Source: Marinomonas ostreistagni
GTDB lineage: Bacteria > Pseudomonadota > Gammaproteobacteria > Pseudomonadales > Marinomonadaceae
Direction: 5' to 3'
NCBI RefSeq assembly: GCF_016888445.1
Contig: NZ_JAFEKF010000001.1
Coordinates: 930,001-994,000 of the forward strand
DNA: 64,000 nt
Below the pieces are notes generated by a model, which saw nothing but the letters and a program-made list of their open reading frames with translations, did not search any database and had not been told where the DNA came from. The translations under genes were made by a program, and so were the position numbers. This document shows positions 56,069 to 64,000 of this stretch, piece by piece. Positions within the stretch are counted from its first letter, which is position 1. The number at the start of each line of letters is the position of its first letter.

Positions 56069-58909
56069 CTATTCGGCACCGCCACTTTTACTGGCCAATT
56101 GGCGTAACGCATAATGCAGCACACCGCCGTGGCGTACGTACTCACGCTCTTTCGGCGTTTGTAGCATCACATTCACATCAAACGTTTCGGTCGAACCATC
56201 CGCACGAGTCGCCGTGACGGTTGCGGTCTGGCTCTCACCATTATTAAGACCGGTAATGCTTAGCACCTCAGAGCCGTCTAGCTTGTACGTAGATGCGTTC
56301 TCGCCGTCTTTAAAGGTCAGTGGCAATACGCCCATGCCCACAAGGTTGGAGCGGTGAATACGCTCAAATGAGCTGGTCAATACTGCCTTAACGCCCAACA
56401 AGCTCGTACCTTTGGCGGCCCAATCACGGCTCGAGCCAGAGCCATAAGCCGCACCGCCCAGTACCACAAGCGGACGCTGCTCGACTTTGTACTTCATCGC
56501 CGCATCGTAGATCGGCATCTCTTCGCCCTCTTGCAGCGTCGCTTTGTCACCTTTGAAGTAATAGGTGTAGCCGCCTTCTTTACCACCCAGCATAGTGTTT
56601 TTGATACGAATGTTGGCAAAGGTACCACGGGTCATCACCGCATCATTGCCGCGGCGTGAGCCATAACTATTAAAGTCTGCCTTCAGCACGCCACGCTCTT
56701 GCAAATATTGCCCCGCTGGAGAATCTGGCGCGATATTGCCCGCCGGAGAAATATGGTCCGTGGTGATCGAGTCACCAAACAATCCCAAGATGCGCGCGCC
56801 TTCGATATCGGGGATGCCTTCCGGCTCAAGCGTCATACCATCGAAAAATGGCGGATTTTTGATATAGGTGGACTCATCGCTCCACGGATACAGCTGGCTG
56901 TCTTGTGAGCTGATGGCATTCCAGGCTTCACTACCGGCAAAGACTTCACCGTAATTTTTACGGAACATTTCTGCATCGATGTTATTGGCGATCAGTTCAT
57001 TGATCTCAGCCGAGGTCGGCCAGATGTCTTTGAGGTACACATCCTCGCCGTTTTGATCTTGGCCGACCGGATGAGTCGTCATATCAATATCGACCGTACC
57101 GGCTAGTGCATACGCCACGACCAGCGGTGGCGACGCCAAGTAACTCGCCTTCACATGTGAGTGAATACGGCCTTCAAAGTTACGGTTACCGGACAACACC
57201 GCCGCCGCGACCAGATCGTTTTCTTCGATGCCCTTCTCGATCGCCTCAGGGAGTGGCCCCGAGTTACCGATACAGGTGGTACAGCCGTAGCCGACGAGGT
57301 AGAAGCCGGTTTTTTCTAACTCATCCATCAGATGTGTTTTTTCAAGGTAATCCGTGACGACTTTAGATCCAGGCGCTAGGGATGTTTTCACCCAAGGCTT
57401 GGCTTTTAGCCCTTTTTCAGCGGCTTTTTTAGCGACCAATCCCGCGCCTATCATCACCACCGGGTTAGAGGTATTGGTACAAGATGTAATCGCCGCGATG
57501 ACCACCGAGCCGTCGCGTAACTTATGCTTCTTATCATCGATGCTTACGCTAGAAAATACATTATTGGCTGGTTGATAGGCGCTGCCGTGTTCGGTTTTGG
57601 TATCGACTTCTATGTTGGGTTCTGCGGCCAGATCCTCGGCCTGTTCTTTTTCACCGCCTTCTTGATCAAAGCGCTCTTTAGCGTCGTTATCCGCGTTACG
57701 ACCTTTGGCCATTTCGGCAATGGTGTCGCCAAACTTCTGATGCATATCGGAAAGATTAATGCGCTGCTGCGGCAAATTAGGCCCCGCCAACGCTGGCTCA
57801 ACAGACGAAAGATCCAGCGTCAACTTGCTAGAGTAAGTGGCCGCAGGCGTGTCAGCGTCATGCCATAGACCTTGGCGTTTGGCATACTGCTCGACGAGCT
57901 CAATTTGCGCTTCATCGCGACCGGATAAACGCAAGTAATCGATCGCCATCTGATCAATCGGGAAAATGCCACAGGTCGCACCGTATTCTGGCGCCATATT
58001 GGCAATCGTCGCACGATCGGCCAACGGCATGTTGTGTAGGCCTTCACCGAAGAACTCAACGAACTTGCCCACCACACCGTGCTTACGCAGCATCTCAACC
58101 ACACGCAGCACCAAATCGGTAGCGGTCACGCCTTCGCTCAACTCTCCGGTCAGCTCAAATCCCACCACTTGCGGGATCAGCATCGAAGACGGTTGACCCA
58201 GCATTGCAGCTTCTGCCTCGATACCGCCCACGCCCCAGCCAAGCACACCGATACCATTGATCATGGTGGTATGACTGTCGGTACCAAACACTGTATCTGG
58301 ATATGCGGTGAGCTCACCGTCTACTTCGGAGGCCATTACCACGCGCGCCAAGTATTCTAAATTGACCTGATGCACAATCCCAGTCGCAGGCGGCACCACG
58401 ACAAAGTTTTTAAAGGCATTACTGCCCCAATTCAAAAACTCATAACGCTCTTGGTTGCGCTTAAACTCTATTTTTTCATTTAAATCCAACGAGTCTTCAC
58501 GGCCATACGCATCCACTTGCACCGAGTGGTCGACCACTAACTCACTGGGGATAAAAGGGTTGATCTGCTCTGCTTGACCGCCAAGCTTCACCACCGCATC
58601 GCGCATCGCGGCTAGATCCACCACCGACGGCACACCAGTAAAATCCTGCAGCACCACACGCGCCGGCATAAAAGCGATCTCCTGTGACGCCTCTGCTTTG
58701 GCATCCCAATTGGCCACCGCTTCGATATGGTTTTTACCTACCGACTGCCCACCGTCTTCATTGCGTAGCAGGTTTTCTAGCACGATTTTCATGCAGTACG
58801 GCAATCGGCTGATGTTTTCGTAAGTCTCGCTCAACTTGGGCAAACTGTAATAGGCATGCTCTTTACCAGCGACCGAGATCGTATCTTTGACATTAAACGT
58901 ATCACTCAT
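56069..58909 (-). CDS. acnA: Aconitate hydratase A
   Basis: A citrate-cycle enzyme of about 946 residues, isomerising citrate and isocitrate with a 4Fe-4S cluster. Cluster cysteines are in AITSCTNTSNP and GYGCTTCIGNSGP; the C-terminal swivel domain has GSGSSRDWAAKGTSLLG. It is longer than E. coli AcnA (891) because of an acidic stretch (about residues 385-440, rich in Glu/Asp). I use ATG 58909 (MSDTFNVKD) with AAGGAAG upstream; the open frame continues to 58996 without a ribosome site. Confidence 0.95.
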   Translation of the reverse strand: MSDTFNVKDTISVAGKEHAYYSLPKLSETYENISRLPYCMKIVLENLLRNEDGGQSVGKNHIEAVANWDAKAEASQEIAFMPARVVLQDFTGVPSVVDLAAMRDAVVKLGGQAEQINPFIPSELVVDHSVQVDAYGREDSLDLNEKIEFKRNQERYEFLNWGSNAFKNFVVVPPATGIVHQVNLEYLARVVMASEVDGELTAYPDTVFGTDSHTTMINGIGVLGWGVGGIEAEAAMLGQPSSMLIPQVVGFELTGELSEGVTATDLVLRVVEMLRKHGVVGKFVEFFGEGLHNMPLADRATIANMAPEYGATCGIFPIDQMAIDYLRLSGRDEAQIELVEQYAKRQGLWHDADTPAATYSSKLTLDLSSVEPALAGPNLPQQRINLSDMHQKFGDTIAEMAKGRNADNDAKERFDQEGGEKEQAEDLAAEPNIEVDTKTEHGSAYQPANNVFSSVSIDDKKHKLRDGSVVIAAITSCTNTSNPVVMIGAGLVAKKAAEKGLKAKPWVKTSLAPGSKVVTDYLEKTHLMDELEKTGFYLVGYGCTTCIGNSGPLPEAIEKGIEENDLVAAAVLSGNRNFEGRIHSHVKASYLASPPLVVAYALAGTVDIDMTTHPVGQDQNGEDVYLKDIWPTSAEINELIANNIDAEMFRKNYGEVFAGSEAWNAISSQDSQLYPWSDESTYIKNPPFFDGMTLEPEGIPDIEGARILGLFGDSITTDHISPAGNIAPDSPAGQYLQERGVLKADFNSYGSRRGNDAVMTRGTFANIRIKNTMLGGKEGGYTYYFKGDKATLQEGEEMPIYDAAMKYKVEQRPLVVLGGAAYGSGSSRDWAAKGTSLLGVKAVLTSSFERIHRSNLVGMGVLPLTFKDGENASTYKLDGSEVLSITGLNNGESQTATVTATRADGSTETFDVNVMLQTPKEREYVRHGGVLHYALRQLASKSGGAE

Positions 58910-58941
58910 GGCAGCTTCCTTATCATTATGACTGGACTTAA

Positions 58942-58965
58942 ACATAGACCAACATGTGTCTATGT
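58942..58965. promoter_or_regulatory. Inverted repeat upstream of acnA
   Basis: ACATAGAC and GTCTATGT are perfect 8-base arms with an 8-base spacer, 33-56 bases before the acnA start. It may be an operator. The rest of 58910-59246 shows no gene that I can support; it marks the change to A+T-richer DNA. Confidence 0.45.
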
Positions 58966-59246
58966 AGATGACATCACACCATAAAGATAGATGCACAGTG
59001 TGTGACGAAATGGGTAAATCAAGCGCAACTTGTAAAGAAGGGGTGAGGAAGCGGAGGTTAAAAGGATAGCGAGTATGCTTAGGAAAAGTGGCTAAGAAGT
59101 ACGTGAGCAGATAGAAATACCCACTAGCTTTTAATAGTAAGTTAATTACTAATTAAGGTATGTCATTCAAATTAATAGATAGGTTCTGTATATTGACCCC
59201 GCTTAAGGCCCTTAGTGGTTATCTAAAACAACAGGATGTAGTTCTA

Positions 59247-60476
59247 ATGACTAACTTTTTCGATAAGAACAAAGACATTGTTCTTGTGCTCGCCTTGATC
59301 CTATTTGCATGGATTGGCTTTATTGATCGATATGCTGAAGCCTACATAAACTCATCATTGGTATCAGCAGGCGCTTCTTTTGGGATAGCTAAACTGTTCA
59401 ATGCGACGGTCTCAGTTCTATCAACGATTACACTGAATGTTCCTGTCATTGGCTCCATCCAAATTGGCGAGTTGTTAGACCCGCTTAATGACCTAGTGGA
59501 AGACTTCTCTTCTGTCATGAAGTACGCAATCTCTTCTCTGCTGATTCAGAAGTTCCTAGTAGAGATTTTGCAAACCATTCATTTCAAGATCTTCCTGACG
59601 CTATCAGGTATTGCTTACCTGTTTACTAAATATGCTTTTACCAACTTTCGACTGATAGCCTACAAGACCTTTCTATTCGCCGTTATTTGCAAGTTTTCGA
59701 TTGCAGCCGTTGCTGTAGCGAGTAGCTGGGTAGATAGCGCATTTATAGATGACGTTGTGCAGCGCGAAAATGCTACTTTAGAAGCGTTCCCGACTTCTCC
59801 TGATCAACTAGACGAGGCCATCGATCTAACGAGTGAAATCAGGGAGCAAATGACCGTCGAGCTACAAACAAGTCAGACAAAGTACCAGCTACTGGAACAG
59901 CAGCAACAAAGTCTCATGCTGGATGAAGATGATAAACAGAAACAAGTTGATGACATTAACTTGAAATTAGCCGAGTTAAATAAAGGCCGTTCAAGCTTTA
60001 GCACTATCTTTGAAGCAGATACCGAAGAGCAGAAAACGTTAGAAGCACAACGTGACGTTCTACTTTCTCAACTTGAAAGAATCCAAGATGATATAGAAGA
60101 ATCCAAAGAAGACTTGGAAGACATCAATGAGGACATTGCTGACTTACAAGACCGATTAAATGGTGACATCAGTACACTTGAAGCGATTAAGAATGGCTTC
60201 AACCAAATCACCATGGCAGCGAAGAAGAAAGTCACAGGTTTCGTGAGCTCTCTAAACCAATCGATGGATCACTTCTTAAACCTGATCGCACTATTTGTTC
60301 TTAAGACAGTAATTATTCCACTGGTCTTCTTAGCCATCATGTACAAGATATTCGTAAAACTATGGGGCATGACACCGCAGTCTTCGGTCAAGCGTTTTAG
60401 AGATGAAGCCAAAGCAACGAGCAGTGGTTCGGTAATTGAGAAGCAAATATCTGTTGATAGACTGCCTGAGAATTAA
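59247..60476 (+). CDS. Membrane protein with long coiled coil, unknown function
   Basis: About 409 residues from ATG 59247 (MTNFFDKNKD), preceded by AGGA; an ATG at 59160 would add 29 residues but has a poorly spaced ribosome site. Membrane segments are likely at about residues 11-28, 100-135 (FKIFLTLSGIAYLFTKYAF) and 145-165, then a very acidic coiled coil (about 195-315, with DIEESKEDLEDINEDIADLQ), then one more membrane segment (about 345-370). I recognise no family. The A+T-rich codon use differs from the genes before it. Confidence 0.7.
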   Translation: MTNFFDKNKDIVLVLALILFAWIGFIDRYAEAYINSSLVSAGASFGIAKLFNATVSVLSTITLNVPVIGSIQIGELLDPLNDLVEDFSSVMKYAISSLLIQKFLVEILQTIHFKIFLTLSGIAYLFTKYAFTNFRLIAYKTFLFAVICKFSIAAVAVASSWVDSAFIDDVVQRENATLEAFPTSPDQLDEAIDLTSEIREQMTVELQTSQTKYQLLEQQQQSLMLDEDDKQKQVDDINLKLAELNKGRSSFSTIFEADTEEQKTLEAQRDVLLSQLERIQDDIEESKEDLEDINEDIADLQDRLNGDISTLEAIKNGFNQITMAAKKKVTGFVSSLNQSMDHFLNLIALFVLKTVIIPLVFLAIMYKIFVKLWGMTPQSSVKRFRDEAKATSSGSVIEKQISVDRLPEN

Positions 60477-60481
60477 ATTTA

Positions 60482-60529
60482 GGCCACTTATGGGCAGCTC
60501 TCCTAAATACAGGCTGCCCATAAGTGCCT
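60482..60529. repeat. Long hairpin after the coiled-coil gene
   Basis: GGCCACTTATGGGCAGC (60482-60498) and GCTGCCCATAAGTGCCT (60513-60529) pair over 14 consecutive bases plus flanks with a one-base bulge. Strong, but not followed by a T run; may end transcription or be a recombination/protein site. Confidence 0.65.
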
Positions 60530-60659
60530 CATTTAAAAGCTAACAAGAATATCTTTAGACGGAATAAATATAAATGGCAGCCGTCCTACCCCAGGAAGCC
60601 AACCCCTTTAGGATGAGAGATTAATTTTGATCTCTAATTCAATGACTAAGGATAAAATT

Positions 60660-61451
60660 ATGGAAAATGCTGATCTTAAAAACTACCCAGAACATGAACA
60701 AAACAAACTTTCTCAATTGAATACGTTGCTTACGGAATGGTATGAAACAGCTAAAAGTAAAACTTTTATAAATGGTCTTAAAGCTGATAATCTGGTTTTT
60801 GATGGCTTCTACCCATACTTCACAGCACAGCCAGTCAAGATATTGTTCATTGGTAGAGAGTCCCTTGGCATATCAGGCACAAACTACATAAACCTGATGC
60901 ACCATCTCTATAAAACTGAAATGAGAATAGGCGACAAATCACTTAACCAGTCTCAATTTCATGCTCTAATGCTGCGGATAAGCTATGCATTAAACACAAA
61001 TATCCCGTGGGAAGATGTACCTGATGCAATGACCATAGCCCAAGACTTCGCAGAGTCAGGTGGCACTAGCTTCGCGTTTATGAATCTCTCAAAATTGAGT
61101 AATGAATCTGAAGACAGCTACCAAGCTGACTGGCCACTGATTGATAGCTTCACTAGCGCATTTAAAGATGAAAAGACAAACTTCTTCAACAAACAAATTG
61201 AGATAATCGATCCAGATATCATTATCACTATGAACTTAGAAAGCCGGTTGGACCTTTTAGGCGAGATTACAGTAATTGGCTATGAGCCTAATGCAGGCTA
61301 TTGCTCTTTGAGATGCTCTGATCGAGAAATACCAGTTATGGATCTGTACCACTTCTCAGCGGTTAAGTCTCATAAAGAGACCTTTTATGATCCTGTCATA
61401 AGAGGTCTAGAGGTATTTTCTAGCACTTTGACGCTAAATAACCAGCGATAG
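60660..61451 (+). CDS. Uncharacterised protein with uracil-DNA glycosylase-like motifs
   Basis: 263 residues from ATG 60660, chosen for its AAGGA ribosome site 7 bases upstream; TTG 60627 and ATG 60642 are alternatives. The order of motifs resembles the uracil-DNA glycosylase fold: a hydrophobic strand and loop VKILFIGRESLG (about residues 58-69), a middle strand with an Asn-type end DPDIIITMNLE (about 190-200) and a late strand with His, VMDLYHFSAVKSH (about 229-241), where UDG enzymes have an HPS motif. This is a by-eye assignment. No close family recognised. Lies between two strong hairpins in A+T-rich DNA. Confidence 0.65.
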   Translation: MENADLKNYPEHEQNKLSQLNTLLTEWYETAKSKTFINGLKADNLVFDGFYPYFTAQPVKILFIGRESLGISGTNYINLMHHLYKTEMRIGDKSLNQSQFHALMLRISYALNTNIPWEDVPDAMTIAQDFAESGGTSFAFMNLSKLSNESEDSYQADWPLIDSFTSAFKDEKTNFFNKQIEIIDPDIIITMNLESRLDLLGEITVIGYEPNAGYCSLRCSDREIPVMDLYHFSAVKSHKETFYDPVIRGLEVFSSTLTLNNQR

Positions 61452-61481
61452 GGGTGAAGATCTAGAGACAAACTCAGATAC

Positions 61482-61511
61482 GCCATAAGGAGACGTTTAC
61501 CTCCTTATGGC
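61482..61511. repeat. Hairpin between convergent UDG-like and helicase genes
   Basis: GCCATAAGGAG (61482-61492) and CTCCTTATGGC (61501-61511) are perfect 11-base arms with an 8-base loop, 11 bases past the helicase stop. No T run. It shares the CCATAAG core with the hairpin at 60482-60529. Confidence 0.65.
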
Positions 61512-61521
61512 AGTCTAATTA

Positions 61522-64000
61522 TCAATCTATTTCTTCATGCTCTACAAACTCAGCGTCTTCAACTTCAGCCCCGTCAGTTTGACCTTTCTCCTTTTCTTGT
61601 TTGGCTTTTTCTAAAGCGATTTTTGCTCTGCTTTCTTCAAGTAGCTCCGTAAGGCGATCATGAAGTAGCTGTAATGACGCTTGCTTGTTGACCCACCAGT
61701 CGGTGGACCAAACGCGCACGATAGACCAACCCAAGCTTTCTAAGACGGACTGACGGATCTTGTCACGTTCACGGGCATAAGCTGAGCTGTGGTACATCGC
61801 GCCATCGCATTCCAAACCTGCAAGGTAGCGACCAGGTAAATCTGGATGAACAATACCCATATCAATACGATAAGCAGAGACACCTACTTGTGGGTGAAGC
61901 TGCCAGCCTTTATTTTGCAGAGCTCGTGCTACAGCCACTTCAAAAGGTGAATCAAAGTCACCTTGCGAACCTCGTGTTTGCGTACCCAGTACCTTAGGCC
62001 CACGCTCAGCGTACTCTAAGAAGTGCTTAAGATCTGCTACTGCACGAGCTGACGTTTTGTTAAGGTCAATCAGGTCAGGACTTAGCGTCGAAAACACCAC
62101 CATTTCAGAGCGCGCACGCGTCATAGCGACATTAAGACGACGCTCACCGCCGGTATTGTTCAGCGGTCCAAAGTTCATCTTCATATGGCCGCCTTCATCA
62201 GGACCAAAGGTAATACTAAACAAGATGACATCGCGCTCATCACCCTGAACAGACTCTAAATTTTTGACAAACACTGGCTCCAAATGATCTTCTGAAAATG
62301 CCCACTCAATGCTCGGGTCTTCTCTTCGTGCATCATCCAATAGATCTTGAATCAAGTTTTGTTGCTTCTGGTTAAAAGTAACCACACCGATCGAACGATT
62401 GCGCTCATCTTCATCATCACTGGTTAAACGACGAACAATTTCAGCCACGATTGCTTTTGCTTCGCCATGGTTTTGCTGTGACTTACCACGGCCATAAAAC
62501 CCCTCTGGCCGTACAAGCTTGAGGCCATTATCAGGGTGCACTGGTGCCGGGAAGGTAATCAACGAGCTGTCGTAGTAATTACTGTTCGAAAACGCAATCA
62601 AGCTTTCGCGTCGTGAACGATAGTGAAGGTTAAGCAAGCGTTGCGGGATGGAGGCACCTAGCAACTCATCCAAGATACTTTCTAGATCACCCTCGGTATC
62701 GTAGTCACCATCAGGATCCTCGGTAGAACGCTCGAAGGTATTGGATGGCGGCATCTGTTTTGGGTCACCAGCGACAATCACCTGTTTAGCGCGAGCCAGT
62801 GCACCAACAGCATCCCATACAGTAATTTGAGAAGCTTCGTCGAAAATCACCACATCAAATAACGCTTGCTCCGTACCCAGGAACTGCGCAATAGAGAGTG
62901 GCGACATCATTAGACATGGAGCCAATGTCGTTACGGCATCAGGGGCTTCTTGAAGTAATTGGCGGACAGGCTTGTGACGCGTTTTCTTCTGTATTTCATG
63001 ACGCAACACGCCCCAAGAACTTGCCTTCGTCCCAGTATCTTTACTTGGAATTTGCCCTAATAATTTGGCCGCAATATATTGAGCCGTAAGATCAGAGAAC
63101 TCTTTATCCAAGGTTTGGAAATTAAGAATCGTTTGCTCATGCTCAGGCGACGAAAATTCACGTAGCACTTGGTCTTCATTAATAAGCGCTTTTGACCACC
63201 AAGCGCAGTAAGCCGCTTCGAATGCATCTTCGATCTCTTCAGGAGTGATAGCGCCACTCTCGATCGCGGTAACAAGCGCCCCAAGCTGGAGATCTTGAGC
63301 AGCATGCTTACGCTTATTCCATGCACACCAAGCCTTCAGCTCGACTTGCTTAGACAAAATGACATCTACCATGTCAGCGATGGCATCAAAGCTATCTAAT
63401 GCATCCACGCTTTCAGAAGCAGCCCTCATCTTAAAGTCTTTAAACGCCAAATCGAACTGCGAAAGCTTCTCTAGCATGTGTGTAATGGCGATACCAACTG
63501 GCCCATCAGGTGCCAATAAATCATTACCATCATGAAGTAAGCTACGCACCTTGCTACGCAGTGCCATCAGTGTTTCAGTATCCGCCGCCAACTGACTAAC
63601 GACTTTACGCGCACGCACACCAATCAGCTGTAATGCTGCAACGACTTCAGGGTTGGTATCGTGGCTATTCCAATCTTTTAAGTTAGACAGTTGTTTATCA
63701 AGCTCAGCAATGGCTTCACCCTTCTCTTTGAGTTCCGCCAGTATAGCGATGTCTTGATCTAGGTTTGGTTCACCTTGAGCACCCTTTGCTTTGACACCCT
63801 TAATGATCTTGCGCGTAGTAAAAAAGCGCTTTAAAAACCAAGCTTCATTAGCCGCTTGCCATTCAGACTTCAGCGAAACTGGATCAATCGCTTGCCAAGT
63901 TAATGGCGAGTAATCACAGCTTAGCTCGCTTTGTAGGCGAATATAGCTTTGTAGTAGTGTGACGGCCTGCTCTAAGGCTTCGATCAAATCTTGGCCATCA
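61522..64000 (-). CDS. Large SF1 helicase with C-terminal Vsr-like nuclease domain (partial)
   Basis: The last 826 codons of a gene that enters from beyond the window; the frame is open to base 64000. Visible helicase parts: motif II VIFDEASQI (about residue 385), motif III VIVAGDPKQMPPS, motif IV-like LLNLHYRSRRESLI, motif V VQGDERDVILFS and motif VI LNVAMTRARSEMVVFS. Walker A must lie upstream. The C-terminus (about 690-790) is a Vsr/MTES_1575-like PD-(D/E)xK domain: VSAYRIDMGI, AGLECDGAMYHSS, ARERDKIRQSVLESLGW, VWSTDWW. The architecture is that of COG1112 helicases found in phage-defence loci. An acidic tail ends the protein. Confidence 0.88.
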   Translation of the reverse strand, partial: DGQDLIEALEQAVTLLQSYIRLQSELSCDYSPLTWQAIDPVSLKSEWQAANEAWFLKRFFTTRKIIKGVKAKGAQGEPNLDQDIAILAELKEKGEAIAELDKQLSNLKDWNSHDTNPEVVAALQLIGVRARKVVSQLAADTETLMALRSKVRSLLHDGNDLLAPDGPVGIAITHMLEKLSQFDLAFKDFKMRAASESVDALDSFDAIADMVDVILSKQVELKAWCAWNKRKHAAQDLQLGALVTAIESGAITPEEIEDAFEAAYCAWWSKALINEDQVLREFSSPEHEQTILNFQTLDKEFSDLTAQYIAAKLLGQIPSKDTGTKASSWGVLRHEIQKKTRHKPVRQLLQEAPDAVTTLAPCLMMSPLSIAQFLGTEQALFDVVIFDEASQITVWDAVGALARAKQVIVAGDPKQMPPSNTFERSTEDPDGDYDTEGDLESILDELLGASIPQRLLNLHYRSRRESLIAFSNSNYYDSSLITFPAPVHPDNGLKLVRPEGFYGRGKSQQNHGEAKAIVAEIVRRLTSDDEDERNRSIGVVTFNQKQQNLIQDLLDDARREDPSIEWAFSEDHLEPVFVKNLESVQGDERDVILFSITFGPDEGGHMKMNFGPLNNTGGERRLNVAMTRARSEMVVFSTLSPDLIDLNKTSARAVADLKHFLEYAERGPKVLGTQTRGSQGDFDSPFEVAVARALQNKGWQLHPQVGVSAYRIDMGIVHPDLPGRYLAGLECDGAMYHSSAYARERDKIRQSVLESLGWSIVRVWSTDWWVNKQASLQLLHDRLTELLEESRAKIALEKAKQEKEKGQTDGAEVEDAEFVEHEEID

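Noticed and set aside
61522..63987. Complete helicase gene starting at 63987
   Set aside because: That start is a TTG with the frame open to the last base of the window, and Walker A is missing, so the gene must continue outside.

Overview
The window looks like chromosomal DNA of a marine-type gammaproteobacterium, probably in or near the Oceanospirillales. The grounds are the gene content and order: dnaX-ybaB-recR followed by rnd-ycgL-ycgN, a TIGR03503-like von Willebrand protein, RadD, TrhO, TapT, YejK, a 7TM-DISM diguanylate cyclase, and protein sequences closest to the enterobacterial/pseudomonad/marine forms I know. No rRNA, tRNA, CRISPR array or insertion sequence was seen. Genes are tightly packed, often with overlapping starts and stops.

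Layout. 1-9.2 kb: the 3' end of cysK, then a long minus-strand housekeeping run read from 8.05 kb down to 0.36 kb (dnaX, ybaB, recR, rnd, ycgL, ycgN, a VWA membrane protein, a YafJ-type amidotransferase), preceded by trhO. 9.3-19.5 kb: single genes for an oxygenase, RadD helicase, TetR regulator, DUF1499 protein, TapT tRNA modification enzyme, two HAD proteins, YejK, a short-type glyoxalase I, an OmpA-like protein and several small orphans. 19.5-24.3 kb: uracil salvage (upp-uraA), a dCache chemoreceptor and a LOG-type phosphoribohydrolase. 24.4-31.3 kb: a copper/silver efflux operon (small His-rich protein, CusC, CusB with fused metal-binding ends, CusA, CopC-like protein). 31.6-35.1 kb: an orphan, a DUF6933 protein, an FMN alpha-hydroxyacid dehydrogenase and LplA.

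35.2-45.9 kb is a complete carbohydrate locus: SorC-type regulator, HAD phosphatase, FGGY kinase, a transketolase split into two subunits, two SDR dehydrogenases and an RbsABC-type transporter. A short inverted repeat, GAATA-TT-TATTC, sits in pairs about 18 bp apart in front of three transcription units, with weaker copies upstream of the regulator; it is probably the SorC operator. The enzymes suggest import of a polyol or unusual sugar, oxidation to a ketose, phosphorylation, then two-carbon transfer by the split transketolase. This resembles the apulose-4-phosphate transketolase route for apiose but has dehydrogenases where that route has an isomerase; the substrate is not known.

45.8-51.8 kb: an SOS-controlled umuDC operon with a near-consensus LexA box, divergent from an ACR3-type arsenite exporter; then a HutC-type GntR regulator divergent from an amidohydrolase and a MatC-like carrier with a perfect 16-bp palindrome between them. 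51.9-58.9 kb: a PAS-PAS-GGDEF protein, a 7TM-DISM GGDEF protein, a second, long-type glyoxalase I, and acnA.

59-64 kb differs: visibly more A+T-rich, with proteins I cannot place in ordinary metabolism (a membrane/coiled-coil protein, a protein with uracil-DNA-glycosylase-like motifs, and the C-terminal part of a large SF1 helicase ending in a Vsr-like nuclease domain). It has the look of an acquired segment and possibly a phage-defence locus, cut by the end of the window.
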